Of a DNA stretch of 48,377 nt, positions 1 through 8,274 are shown in pieces; position 1 is the first letter of the stretch; every line of letters begins with the position of its first letter. The position numbers were made by a program, and so were the translations under genes. A model generated the notes under the pieces. That model was not told the origin of the DNA and searched no databases. It saw nothing but the letters and a program-made list of their open reading frames with translations. Source of the DNA: Phycisphaerae bacterium (GTDB lineage Bacteria; Planctomycetota; Phycisphaerae; JAAYCJ01); contig JAAYCJ010000073.1 in assembly GCA_012729815.1 (NCBI GenBank), positions 1 through 48,377 on the forward strand, given 5' to 3'.

Positions 1-614
1 GTGAAGAACGGATCGAAGATTCGCGGGAGCTGTTCCGGATCGATGCCGCAGCCGGTGTCGGCCACCTCGATCGACACCTGCCGGTCGGCGGCCTTCGACC
101 GGATGGTCAGCCGGCCGGCCTTGCCGAGCATCGCCTGACGGGCGTTGATGACTAAGTTATAGAGCACCTGGTGGAGCAGGTGCGGAGGGATCGTTGCGAC
201 GGCCGGTTCGACCTCGAGGGTCAGTTGAATGTTGTCCTTGCTCAGATCGCGAACGAGGCTCTTGAGCGTGCTGTCGACGACGTCGGGAATGCTGGCCTCG
301 CTCTGGTCGGTGGCGCCGCGGGCGAAGCCGAGGATCTGCTGGGCGACGTCGGCGGCTTTGGCTCCGCTTTGGGCGGCCATCGTCAGCGCCTTGTGCCATA
401 GGGCGTGATCTTCGGTCTTGAGGGCGAACTGGGCGTAGCTGACCACCGGCGTGAGGAGGTTGTTGAACTCGTGGGCGATCATTCCCGCCATTGTGCCCAA
501 CGCCGCGAGGCGCTGGGCCCGGATCAGTTGATCCTGGAGCTGGTTCAGGCAGCTCTCGAGGGTTTGCAGTTTTTCCTCGAGTGCGTTAGGATTATTCCCG
601 GAGGTCGCTTTCAT
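1..614 (-). CDS. Sensor histidine kinase (C-terminus beyond window)
   Basis: The reading frame enters on the minus strand at ATG 614-612 and runs off the window start, so only about 204 residues are visible. A short coiled coil (about residues 11-38) leads into an H-box, AHEFNNLL, with the phosphoacceptor His at about residue 48. An ATPase part follows with the N-box NLVINARQAM and the G1 box DTGCGI. This order defines a HisKA plus HATPase_c two-component kinase core. No membrane segment, PAS or GAF domain precedes the H-box, so the visible protein looks soluble; it may take its signal through a partner or carry a receiver domain beyond the edge. It is divergent from the small gene to its right, with only about 100 bases between the likely starts. 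Family is certain; target pathway is unknown. Confidence 0.88.
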   Translation of the reverse strand, partial: MKATSGNNPNALEEKLQTLESCLNQLQDQLIRAQRLAALGTMAGMIAHEFNNLLTPVVSYAQFALKTEDHALWHKALTMAAQSGAKAADVAQQILGFARGATDQSEASIPDVVDSTLKSLVRDLSKDNIQLTLEVEPAVATIPPHLLHQVLYNLVINARQAMLGKAGRLTIRSKAADRQVSIEVADTGCGIDPEQLPRIFDPFF

Positions 615-713
615 AGCCGCCGTCCATAAAGTGTCTATAATCTGATTGTGGCAACGCTTATGGAGTGGTTATCGGCACAAGGCCGAAGCCGTCTTGAGCG
701 AGGTCCGGCCCAC

Positions 714-971
714 GTGAACATCGAGGAAAAGCTGCGATATCTGCTGGAAGTCTTCGACAAACTCAACGTCCAGGTGCGACTCGATCGGCTGGGCGGCGAG
801 GGCGGCGGATGCTGCCGGTTGCGCGGTAAGACGCTGGTATTCATGGATATGGACGCCGATCCGGAGACCCGCTACGCCTCCGCCATCGGCGCCCTCTCGA
901 GCTGCGGCGACCTGGAGAGCCTGTACCTCCTGCCGGAAGTTCGGGCGGATCTCGAACGTCTGCTCGCCTAG
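714..971 (+). CDS. Small conserved hypothetical protein
   Basis: About 85 residues with a GGEGGGCCRLRG segment followed by LVFMDMDADPETRY and a C-terminal helix. I have an impression of similar short proteins in planctomycetes but cannot name a function. An upstream in-frame GTG at 648 would give 107 residues. I prefer GTG 714 for two reasons: it is preceded by GAGG at a 9-base spacing, and a TATAAT at 636-641 would place transcription start at about 648, leaving no leader for the longer form. No signal peptide or membrane segment is visible. The gene lies 30 bases before the radical SAM gene on the same strand, so the two are probably cotranscribed. A role linked to that enzyme is possible but unsupported. 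Confidence 0.6.
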   Translation: MNIEEKLRYLLEVFDKLNVQVRLDRLGGEGGGCCRLRGKTLVFMDMDADPETRYASAIGALSSCGDLESLYLLPEVRADLERLLA

Positions 972-1001
972 CCATGTCAAGACAGGGAAACTGGGGGGAA
1001 T

Positions 1002-1889
1002 ATGCAAACTTCCGGCGCGTTCACCGACGATGAGCGTCGTCGGATCGAGCAGGCATGTGAGTTGCTGGCCCCCTGCCGCCTGTGCCCACGTACATGCCAC
1101 GTCAATCGGCTGGGCGGGCAGGTCGGGTTCTGCGGGTTGGGCGGACGGATGACGATCAGTTCGTATGGGCCGCACTTCGGCGAGGAGTCGGTGCTGGTCG
1201 GGGTTGGCGGATCGGGGACGGTTTTTCTGACCGGCTGCAATCTCGGGTGTTTGTTCTGTCAGAATTACGAGATTTCGATTCACCGCGAGGGGCGGGAGGT
1301 TGAAGTCGGGCAGGTGGTGCGGATCATGCTCGAGCTTGAAGAGCGCGGCTGTGCCAATATCAATTTCGTGACGCCCACGCCGCAGGCGCCGCGTGTGCTC
1401 GAGGCGATTATCCGTGCGCGGAAGCGGGGTCTGGGCGCGCCGATCGTCTATAACTGCGGCGGCTACGAGAGCGTTGAGTTGCTGAGGCTGCTTGATGGGT
1501 ACATCGATATCTACATGCCGGACGTCAAGTTTTTCGACCGGCATCTGGCGGCGGAGTTGCTGCGGGCGGAAGACTATCCCGAAGTCGTTAAAGCGGCGGT
1601 TTTGGAGATGCACCGTCAGGTGAGCGATCTGGCGATCGAGGACGGCTTGGCGACGCGCGGCCTGCTGGTGCGGCACCTGGTCATGCCCGGGGCCGTCGAT
1701 GACAGCAAGGCGATCATCGACTTTCTCGCGGACCAGATTTCGCCCAACACATACGTGAACGTCATGGCTCAGTACCGGCCGGAACACCAAGCCCGCCGGT
1801 TCCCCCAGATTGCCCGCCGCACCAGCCGCAGCGAATGGCGGGAAGTGCATGACCACGCCAAGGCCCGCGGGCTGCGTCTGGCGGAGTAG
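1002..1889 (+). CDS. Radical SAM protein, PflA-like (COG1313 type)
   Basis: This 295-residue protein carries the radical SAM cluster motif CNLGCLFC (Cys79, Cys83, Cys86), which binds the [4Fe-4S] cluster that cleaves S-adenosylmethionine. An N-terminal Cys set (CRLCPRTC at 25-32 and Cys44 in GFCGLGG) is typical of the group annotated as putative pyruvate formate-lyase activating enzymes. The NFVTPTPQAP and MPDVKFF segments fit the partial TIM barrel. No pyruvate formate-lyase or other glycyl-radical enzyme lies nearby, so true PflA activity is doubtful and the substrate is unknown. Start ATG 1002 follows a G-rich Shine-Dalgarno-like stretch. Length is normal for the family. Confidence 0.85.
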   Translation: MQTSGAFTDDERRRIEQACELLAPCRLCPRTCHVNRLGGQVGFCGLGGRMTISSYGPHFGEESVLVGVGGSGTVFLTGCNLGCLFCQNYEISIHREGREVEVGQVVRIMLELEERGCANINFVTPTPQAPRVLEAIIRARKRGLGAPIVYNCGGYESVELLRLLDGYIDIYMPDVKFFDRHLAAELLRAEDYPEVVKAAVLEMHRQVSDLAIEDGLATRGLLVRHLVMPGAVDDSKAIIDFLADQISPNTYVNVMAQYRPEHQARRFPQIARRTSRSEWREVHDHAKARGLRLAE

Positions 1890-1978
1890 GCGCCGGAATT
1901 TCGGTTGGAGATGGATACCTGACCAGAGATCCTGTAGAATGCATCATGTGGAGGATGCATCCGAGTAGAGGGATTGGC

Positions 1979-2269
1979 ATGTTGACCAGGCAACAGATCA
2001 GGGACCACCGCGAGGAGCTATTGCGAATTGCCCGATCCCACGGCGCGACGCGCGTTCGCGTTTTCGGATCGGCGGCCAGGGCGGGCGGCTCGGAGCCGCG
2101 TGATCTCGATCTCCTGGTTCAGATGTCGCCGGACAGCAGCCTGCTGGTCATCGTGGCGATCAAACAGGATGCGGAGGAGTTGCTCGGCTGTGGCGTCGAC
2201 GTGGTAACCGAAGGGGGATTGAGTCCATACCTTCGCGACGATGTCCTGGCGGAGGCTCGGGAGTTGTGA
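1979..2269 (+). CDS. Minimal nucleotidyltransferase (MNT family)
   Basis: A 96-residue protein with the polymerase-beta type nucleotidyltransferase signature: GSAARAG, then SEPRDLDLLV, giving the Gly-Ser and the paired metal-binding Asp residues (DLD), and a later DVVTEGG strand. Such small proteins often pair with HEPN proteins in toxin-antitoxin modules, where the MNT member AMPylates the HEPN toxin. No HEPN gene lies on either side, so this copy stands alone. ATG 1979 is chosen over ATG 1946 because GAGGG sits 6 bases upstream, and the protein then begins at the usual MLTRQQIRDH helix. The downstream lipoprotein lies in the same reading frame, separated only by the TGA at 2267 and 17 codons. 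Confidence 0.8.
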   Translation: MLTRQQIRDHREELLRIARSHGATRVRVFGSAARAGGSEPRDLDLLVQMSPDSSLLVIVAIKQDAEELLGCGVDVVTEGGLSPYLRDDVLAEAREL

Positions 2270-2320
2270 CAAGTTAGGAACGGCGAGCTGAAGAGGATTC
2301 GAACATCTCTGATTCCCGCT

Positions 2321-3067
2321 ATGCTAACGCTACTTCTCTTGTTGCCGGGGTGTCTTTATCTTCGGCTTTTGGAGCTTAAGAAGCAGTTGGCGGCGTTTGA
2401 TGATTATGTCGTCGTGCGCGAGGAGGGGGATCTGGTCCTGACGTTTCGCGAGCCGGTGCTGCTGGAGCAGGACCTGCATGCGCTGTTTGAGCCGCCGACG
2501 TCGGTGGCGGACACTCCGGACGGTCGGCGTTTGACGTACCTCTATCAGAAATGCCATCCGGACGGCAAGGTCGAGGAGGGGAATTACGACATACCGCTGA
2601 TCTTTGTCTGCCGCGAAGGCCGGTTCGTCGAGTCGCGCATCCCTCAGCGGTTCCTGGCTGTGTTCGACAGGTCCTTTCTGATTGGCGCGCTTCGTTCGAT
2701 GGGCCGCGCCCAAGTTGACATCGGGAAACGCACTGCCACCGGTCAGATGGAAGACGGGGATGGGATGACCGTCGCGCTGCCGACGCAGGAAACTCTGACC
2801 GGAAAACTCGGGCGGCCGTATGAGCGCTCGGAGACGGAGGAAACAACCACCCTCACGTGGCGTTACGCGTTCAAGCCGGCCTCGGGCGATTTCGATCCGA
2901 CCCGCCCCACTGAGTACGCATCCTTCACCTTCCGCTGCGCCGACGGGAGCTTCCAGGCGAGCGACGTTCAATTCGCCGGGATCAAGGGCCGCTTTCATTC
3001 GCCCGCTGGAGTCACGCAGCCGACGACCTCGCCGACGCTGCAAACCGTCGGCGCCGATCAACGGTGA
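2321..3067 (+). CDS. Putative lipoprotein, function unknown
   Basis: From ATG 2321 the product is 248 residues and opens with a short hydrophobic stretch ending in LPGC, a lipobox-like sequence, so it is probably lipid-anchored and exported. The remainder (YVVVREEGDLVLTF, LTYLYQKCHPDG) has alternating strands and two segments resembling a repeated beta domain. I do not recognise the family. The ATG start lacks a Shine-Dalgarno sequence and gives a signal peptide without basic residues. An in-frame CTG at 2288, with AGGA 8 bases upstream, would add LKRIRTSLIPA and make a normal positively charged lipoprotein signal. The true start is therefore uncertain. Confidence 0.65.
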   Translation: MLTLLLLLPGCLYLRLLELKKQLAAFDDYVVVREEGDLVLTFREPVLLEQDLHALFEPPTSVADTPDGRRLTYLYQKCHPDGKVEEGNYDIPLIFVCREGRFVESRIPQRFLAVFDRSFLIGALRSMGRAQVDIGKRTATGQMEDGDGMTVALPTQETLTGKLGRPYERSETEETTTLTWRYAFKPASGDFDPTRPTEYASFTFRCADGSFQASDVQFAGIKGRFHSPAGVTQPTTSPTLQTVGADQR

Positions 3068-3091
3068 GCCTGTCCGCCGGATCGCTCTCTC

Positions 3092-4408
3092 TTAAGCCTT
3101 GATGACCTTTGATTTACCGTTGCGGATCTTGGCGGTGGCGTTGCGGGTGTCGACGACCAGACGGGCGTTGCGGACGATCCACTCGTAGTCGTACGAGCTG
3201 TGATCGGTGGCGATCAGGACCGCGTCGTAGCCCTTGAGCATCTTCTCGGAGAGGTCTTTGGAGACCATCCGCAGATCGTGCTCGCGTTGCCGGTGCGTCC
3301 GCGGGATGTGCGGGTCGTTGTAGTCCACCTTGGCCCCGTGCTGGCGGAGCAGTTCGATCAGCGTGATCGACGGCGATTCGCGAACGTCGTCGACGTCCTT
3401 CTTGTACGCCAGGCCCAGCACGAGCACCTTCGATCCCTTGACGGCTTTGCCCTGGTCGTTGAGGGCCTCCATGAGCCGCCAGACCACGTACTCGGGCATG
3501 TGCGTGTTAATCTCGCCAGCCAACTCGATGAACCGCGTGGGCTGTTCGAACTGGCGGGCCTTCCAAGTCAGGTAGAACGGGTCGATCGGGATGCAGTGTC
3601 CGCCGAGACCCGGGCCGGGATAGAACGGCTGAAAACCGAAGGGCTTGGTGCTGGCCGCCCGGATGACCTCCCAGACGTCGATGCCCATCCGGTCAAAGAG
3701 CATCTTGAGCTCATTGACCATGGCAATGTTCACGCAGCGGTAGATGTTTTCGAGCAGCTTGGCCGACTCGGCCACCGCCGCCGACGAGACCGGCACCACG
3801 GTCTTGATCGCCTGGCTGTAGAGGGTCTTGGCCAGTTCCAGGCTGGCTTTGTCGTCGGCGCCGACGACCTTGGGAATGGTGGCGGTGGTATAGTCCTTGC
3901 GGCCGGGATCCTCTCGCTCGGGCGAGAACGCCAGGTAGAAGTCCTTACCGGCCTTCAGGCCGCTTTCCTCCAGGATCGGCTTGACCAGTTCGGCGGTCGT
4001 GCCCGGATAGGTCGTGCTTTCCAGCACCACCAGTTGGCCCCGGCGCAACCGCTTGGCGATGGCCTGGGCTGTACCCTCAACGTACTGCATGTCGGGGTCG
4101 CGGGTTTTGCTGAGCGGGGTGGGCACGCAGATGATGATCGCATCGGGTTTGTTGAGCTGCTTCATGTCGTCGGTGGCTTCGAAGCGTCCCGATTTGATCA
4201 GCTCTTTTATTAGCGAAGAAGATATGTGCTCAATATAACTTTTGCCGGCTTTGAGCTTCCTGATCTTTTCGGGGTCCACGTCAAACCCCATTACCTTCAT
4301 CCCGGCGTGGTAGAACTCGCGAACCAGAGGCAGGCCGACGTAGCCCAGTCCGATCACCCCGATCAGAGCCTTCTTGTCTGTCAGTTTTCGATATAGCTGT
4401 TCACGCAT
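3092..4408 (-). CDS. Nucleotide-sugar (UDP-HexNAc) dehydrogenase
   Basis: This 438-residue protein belongs to the UDP-glucose/UDP-GlcNAc/UDP-ManNAc dehydrogenase family. It has an N-terminal Rossmann domain with GLGYVGLPL (about 20-28), a central helical domain with the conserved Lys in ESAKLLENIYR (about 217), and the catalytic Cys272 in GPGLGGHCIPIDP. A C-terminal UDP-binding domain with LGLAYKKDVDDVRESPS follows. It makes a two-step NAD-dependent oxidation of C6 to a uronic acid used in surface polysaccharides. Sequence style (GHCIPIDPFYL) resembles the WbpA/WecC/TviB group more than UDP-glucose dehydrogenase, but substrate cannot be fixed by eye. No glycosyltransferases are adjacent. It is divergent from the ComEC-like gene; AATTATAATA at 4449-4458 in the gap could serve as a -10 element for either strand. 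Confidence 0.9.
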   Translation of the reverse strand: MREQLYRKLTDKKALIGVIGLGYVGLPLVREFYHAGMKVMGFDVDPEKIRKLKAGKSYIEHISSSLIKELIKSGRFEATDDMKQLNKPDAIIICVPTPLSKTRDPDMQYVEGTAQAIAKRLRRGQLVVLESTTYPGTTAELVKPILEESGLKAGKDFYLAFSPEREDPGRKDYTTATIPKVVGADDKASLELAKTLYSQAIKTVVPVSSAAVAESAKLLENIYRCVNIAMVNELKMLFDRMGIDVWEVIRAASTKPFGFQPFYPGPGLGGHCIPIDPFYLTWKARQFEQPTRFIELAGEINTHMPEYVVWRLMEALNDQGKAVKGSKVLVLGLAYKKDVDDVRESPSITLIELLRQHGAKVDYNDPHIPRTHRQREHDLRMVSKDLSEKMLKGYDAVLIATDHSSYDYEWIVRNARLVVDTRNATAKIRNGKSKVIKA

Positions 4409-4531
4409 GGGCCTCTCCGATAATTCCTGGTAATCTCCCGTTGCTGCGAATTATAATACGATCGGAAGGAAATTACAGCCGGACTTTTTTTGATCCAGTT
4501 CAGCTGAGCAGACAAGACCTTCATCGGCAAA

Positions 4532-7084
4532 GTGGCAACGGGAACTGAATCCAACGGGGTACGTCTGATCAATGCCGCGCCAATTGCGGTTCCGGTCCTG
4601 TGCTTCAGCCTGGGCATCGCGGCCGACGCCTGTTACATGCCGCCATGGCCGTGGCTATTCGCGGGAGCGGGTGTTTCAGCGGCGGGGCTGGCGGTTTTCT
4701 TTGGTCGGAGCCGTCCGCGGATGGCGTTCTGGCTGGCGTTGGCGACGGCGGTCGGGGCTTTGCATCACGCCGCAGCGGTCCGCGTGCTGTCGCCCGATCA
4801 TCTGGCGAGGCTGGTGGCCGAGCCGGTCCGTCAGGTCGAGTTAACCGGCGTGGTGGTTCGCGCGCCGGTAACTCGCCGGGACAAAGAGACTTACCCATTT
4901 TTCTCGCGGCAGTACATCTACACGTACTTCACCGTCGAGGCGAGGCGCCTGTCGGTAGCGGGGCAAACCGCGAAGGTCAACGGGCCAGTCCAGGTGAATC
5001 TGGGCGGCATCCACGACCGCTTTCGCCCGGGGATGGAACTGCGTCTGAAGGGTAATCTTGCTCCGGCCAAGCCGTATCTGCGGTGGCCGGGCATCCTGCG
5101 GGCCGAACCGAGGCTGAGCGGCACGGTTCCGGTGCGAATGACGATCGCCTCGACCGCCGATATCACCGTCGTCGATCAGCGGAAGAACCCTCTGGCCCGC
5201 GGGCTGGATGAGTTGCGGCGAGCCGCCGCCGGGTTGATGATCTCGAACCAGACCGATACGGCAGAGGGCCACTCGCTCGTTTCGGCCATGGTCCTGGGAC
5301 AGCGGTATGAGGTGGAGGAGTCGCTGAATCGGGCGTTCCAAGCCGCCGGCGGCGCGCACCTGCTGGCGGTCAGCGGTTTTCATCTCGGCGTGCTGGCTTT
5401 CGCGGCATGGGCGGTGGCGATCGTCCTGAACCTCTCACGGCGAAGCGCCGCGTTGATCGTGCTGATCGTGGTGTGGGCGTTTGTGGGCGTCAATGAACTG
5501 CGGCCGCCGATCCTGAGGGCGGCGATCACCGCGACGTTCGCCGCCGTCGCCGTATTGGCCCGCCGGCCTGTGAGTTCGCTAAACTGGGTGGCGGCGGCGG
5601 CTTTGATCCTGCTGCTGATCAGCCCCGAGCAGCTTTTCGATGTGGGATTTCAGCTCTCGTTCGTCTCGCTGATCGGGCTGATGCTCCTTCAGAAGCCCAT
5701 CTACCTGAAGCTGTTCGGCTCGACCGATCCCGTGTGGGACCGGCGCGACCCGCCCAGCCGGCTCAGCGGGGCGGCGAACTGCCTGCTCGATATGGGCAAA
5801 CGAGCGGCGGCGGTGTCGCTGGCGGCCTGGATGGGGTCGCTGCCGATCGTGATGCACCACTTCGGGACGATCAGCCTGATCTCGCCGCTGACCTCGGTGT
5901 TGCTGGCCATACCCGCCACACTACTGATTGCCTGCGGTTTTGTGCAACTGGTGCTGACCGTCGTCTTCGGCCAGGCCCTGTTGCTGCCGTCGGTAACGGC
6001 GTGGTTGAGTTGGCTGATGGCCAAGGCCGTGTCGGCGCTGGCCGCTGTGCCCGGGGTTTCGCTGGACGTGGCGCCGCCGCCTGTGCTCTGGACCATCGGC
6101 TACTATGGCGTGCTGGCGTGGATCGTGACGGGCGACCGGCCCACCGTCGGCGAAATGCTGATGACCTCCGGTCTGCGCGACCGGCTTGAGGAACTACTCC
6201 GTCCGCGGCCGAAGATGAACGCCGTGCTCGCCCTGGTGGGAATCTACGCCACGTGGTGGCTCGTGTCGGCGGCGGCGGCCCCAAGCGGTCGCGGCGGGTT
6301 TGGGCTGGTCGTCGTGGCCAATCGGGGCGACGGGCAACTGGTGGCCATCGCAGCCGGACGGCAGACGCTGCTGGTTGACGCGGGCGTCGGGCGGCCCGGC
6401 GAGGCGGTGGAACTGGTCCGGGAACTGCGGGCCAGGCACCTGGCGTCACCGCCCGCGGTGTTTTTGACCTTTCCGGAACAGCGGTTCTTCAACGACCTGC
6501 CCGCCCTGCATGCGGAGTATCCCGATCTCCAGACGTTCGCGGGACCGGCGTTCGAGGCGGTGCGCGATCGGTACGAGCCGGTCGAAAGCCTGTTCCAGAC
6601 GGGCGTTCTGTCCGGCGATCGGATGCTGGAGGCGGGATCGGCGGTGGAGTTCGAAGGCGTCAAGGTCACACCGCTGTGGCCTGATCGCGCGGTTGCCGAA
6701 GCCGCCTTGGCCCTGCCGCAGCGGCCGGTGACGATCCGCGGCGTGGAGTCGCTGCGGGCCCTCTGCGAACTGGGCGCGATGTACCTGGTCGAAAGCGAAG
6801 GCCAGCGGCTGATCGTCGCGTCGATGGTCAGCCCCATCGCCTGCGAACGCATCCGTCAGGACCGCCCGGAGCTTACCGTCGACGCCGTGGTCATCAGCGG
6901 CCGGAACGAGGTGGGAGCAGCCCTCGAAGTTTTTCTGCGAAGTCTCGCGGCCAGACGGCTGATCGTTTGCGGACCGGTCAAACCCTCTCTGGAGGGCTGG
7001 TATCAGCGGATTTCGGAGGAATCCGGCCTGACGGTGACCATGGCGAGCCGCGGCTGGCAGACCATTGACACGAACCGGGATTAG
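4532..7084 (+). CDS. comEC: ComEC/Rec2-family membrane protein with degenerate C-terminal domain
   Basis: An 850-residue protein read from a GTG start. The order is two N-terminal membrane helices, a DUF4131-like beta domain (about 80-210), a multi-helix competence domain containing the family signature LLAVSGFHLG (about residue 280), and a C-terminal domain from about residue 590. ComEC forms the channel for single-stranded DNA uptake in transformation. In typical homologues the C-terminal domain is metallo-beta-lactamase-like with an HxHxDH metal motif after DVGQGD. Here the fold seems to persist (VVVANRGDGQ, TLLVDAGVG), but the metal motif position reads TFPEQRFFND (about 646-655), with no histidines. 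It may therefore be catalytically dead. No other competence gene is in the window. Confidence 0.88.
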   Translation: MATGTESNGVRLINAAPIAVPVLCFSLGIAADACYMPPWPWLFAGAGVSAAGLAVFFGRSRPRMAFWLALATAVGALHHAAAVRVLSPDHLARLVAEPVRQVELTGVVVRAPVTRRDKETYPFFSRQYIYTYFTVEARRLSVAGQTAKVNGPVQVNLGGIHDRFRPGMELRLKGNLAPAKPYLRWPGILRAEPRLSGTVPVRMTIASTADITVVDQRKNPLARGLDELRRAAAGLMISNQTDTAEGHSLVSAMVLGQRYEVEESLNRAFQAAGGAHLLAVSGFHLGVLAFAAWAVAIVLNLSRRSAALIVLIVVWAFVGVNELRPPILRAAITATFAAVAVLARRPVSSLNWVAAAALILLLISPEQLFDVGFQLSFVSLIGLMLLQKPIYLKLFGSTDPVWDRRDPPSRLSGAANCLLDMGKRAAAVSLAAWMGSLPIVMHHFGTISLISPLTSVLLAIPATLLIACGFVQLVLTVVFGQALLLPSVTAWLSWLMAKAVSALAAVPGVSLDVAPPPVLWTIGYYGVLAWIVTGDRPTVGEMLMTSGLRDRLEELLRPRPKMNAVLALVGIYATWWLVSAAAAPSGRGGFGLVVVANRGDGQLVAIAAGRQTLLVDAGVGRPGEAVELVRELRARHLASPPAVFLTFPEQRFFNDLPALHAEYPDLQTFAGPAFEAVRDRYEPVESLFQTGVLSGDRMLEAGSAVEFEGVKVTPLWPDRAVAEAALALPQRPVTIRGVESLRALCELGAMYLVESEGQRLIVASMVSPIACERIRQDRPELTVDAVVISGRNEVGAALEVFLRSLAARRLIVCGPVKPSLEGWYQRISEESGLTVTMASRGWQTIDTNRD

Positions 7085-7180
7085 CGTTTAAGGTTTGGCC
7101 GTTCACTGTCCGATAATTAGGCAGGAACGCGCAAAATCTGCGTGGACTTTGCGCCGAGCGAAAGGCTGAGCAACCGGATC

Positions 7181-8182
7181 ATGGCGGACGTACTCGATCA
7201 ATCGGAAGTTGATGCCCTGCTGGCGGCGGTGGGCGGGTCCACCAACCAGGTCGAGGAGATCCTCGGCAGCGACGGCAGCAAGGTGCATCGCGAGGTCACC
7301 TCGTACGATTTCAAGCGTCCGGAGCGGGTCAGCAAGGACCAGATTCGGGCTTTGGAGGGCATGCACGAGGGATTTGCCCGGAACTTCGGGGCGGCGATGT
7401 CCGGTTTTCTGCGGACGATCCTGGAGGTTCGGATCGTCGATACCGAGCAGCTTACCTACAGCGAGTTCACCCACTCGCTGCCGAATCCGACGTGCTTCAA
7501 CCTGATCTCGCTGAAGGCGCTGGAGGCCTCGATCTGCCTGGAGATCAGCCCGCTGATCATCTACCCGATCATCGACCGGCTGCTGGGCGGGACGCACGTG
7601 GACGCCTTCATTCCGCAGCGGGCGCTGACGTCGATCGAGCAGCGGCTGGTCGGCCGGATCATCGACCGTGCGATCAAGATGCTGGGCGACACGTGGTCGA
7701 GCCTGGGAATCGACGAATTCGAACTGACCGAGACGGAATCGAATCCGCACCTGGTCCAGGTGGTCGCTCCGAACGAGGTCGTGATCGTCATCACGTTCGA
7801 GCTGAAGCTCGGCGGCAAGACGGGCACCATGAGCCTCTGCATTCCCTTCGCCACGATCGAGCCGATCCTGGACAAGCTGGCCTCGCAGAACTGGCTCTCG
7901 TACCGCCGCAAAGACAATATGACGAACGTGCGGGAAACTGTCGCGGGCAGCCTCAAGCACGCCAGCGTCAACCTTCGCGCGTTCCTGGCCCGGACCAGGA
8001 TTTCGATGCGGGAACTGATGGAACTGGAGGTCGGCGACGTGATCCAGACGGAAAAGCCGGCCAACTCGGAGGTCATCATCCAGATCGAGGGCAAGAACAA
8101 GTTTGCCGGCCGCCTCGGCCAGTTCCGCGACAATCGCGCCATCCGCGTCACCCGCCTGGCGGCCCCGGACGAGCGGCTGTAA
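7181..8182 (+). CDS. fliM: Flagellar motor switch protein FliM
   Basis: A 333-residue protein starting MADVLDQSEVDALLAAV, the conserved N-terminal segment by which FliM binds phospho-CheY. A middle CheC-like domain follows (about 40-230), with GGTHVD and LTSIEQRLVGRI, then a C-terminal SpoA/FliN-like domain (about 255-330) with LMELEVGDVIQTEKP. FliM forms the C-ring with FliG and FliN and switches rotation direction. ATG 7181 is chosen over the in-frame GTG 7142 because it gives the canonical N-terminus. No other C-ring or export genes adjoin it; motA and motB lie 32 kb away. The gene follows comEC by 97 bases on the same strand. Confidence 0.95.
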   Translation: MADVLDQSEVDALLAAVGGSTNQVEEILGSDGSKVHREVTSYDFKRPERVSKDQIRALEGMHEGFARNFGAAMSGFLRTILEVRIVDTEQLTYSEFTHSLPNPTCFNLISLKALEASICLEISPLIIYPIIDRLLGGTHVDAFIPQRALTSIEQRLVGRIIDRAIKMLGDTWSSLGIDEFELTETESNPHLVQVVAPNEVVIVITFELKLGGKTGTMSLCIPFATIEPILDKLASQNWLSYRRKDNMTNVRETVAGSLKHASVNLRAFLARTRISMRELMELEVGDVIQTEKPANSEVIIQIEGKNKFAGRLGQFRDNRAIRVTRLAAPDERL

Positions 8183-8274
8183 CTCCCCCTCCAGGTATTT
8201 TCCCGGACACAAGACGTTTTGATCTTCCTTCCTGATGCGGCACACTGCGCGACCATCCAAGGAGGTGCAGGGAC

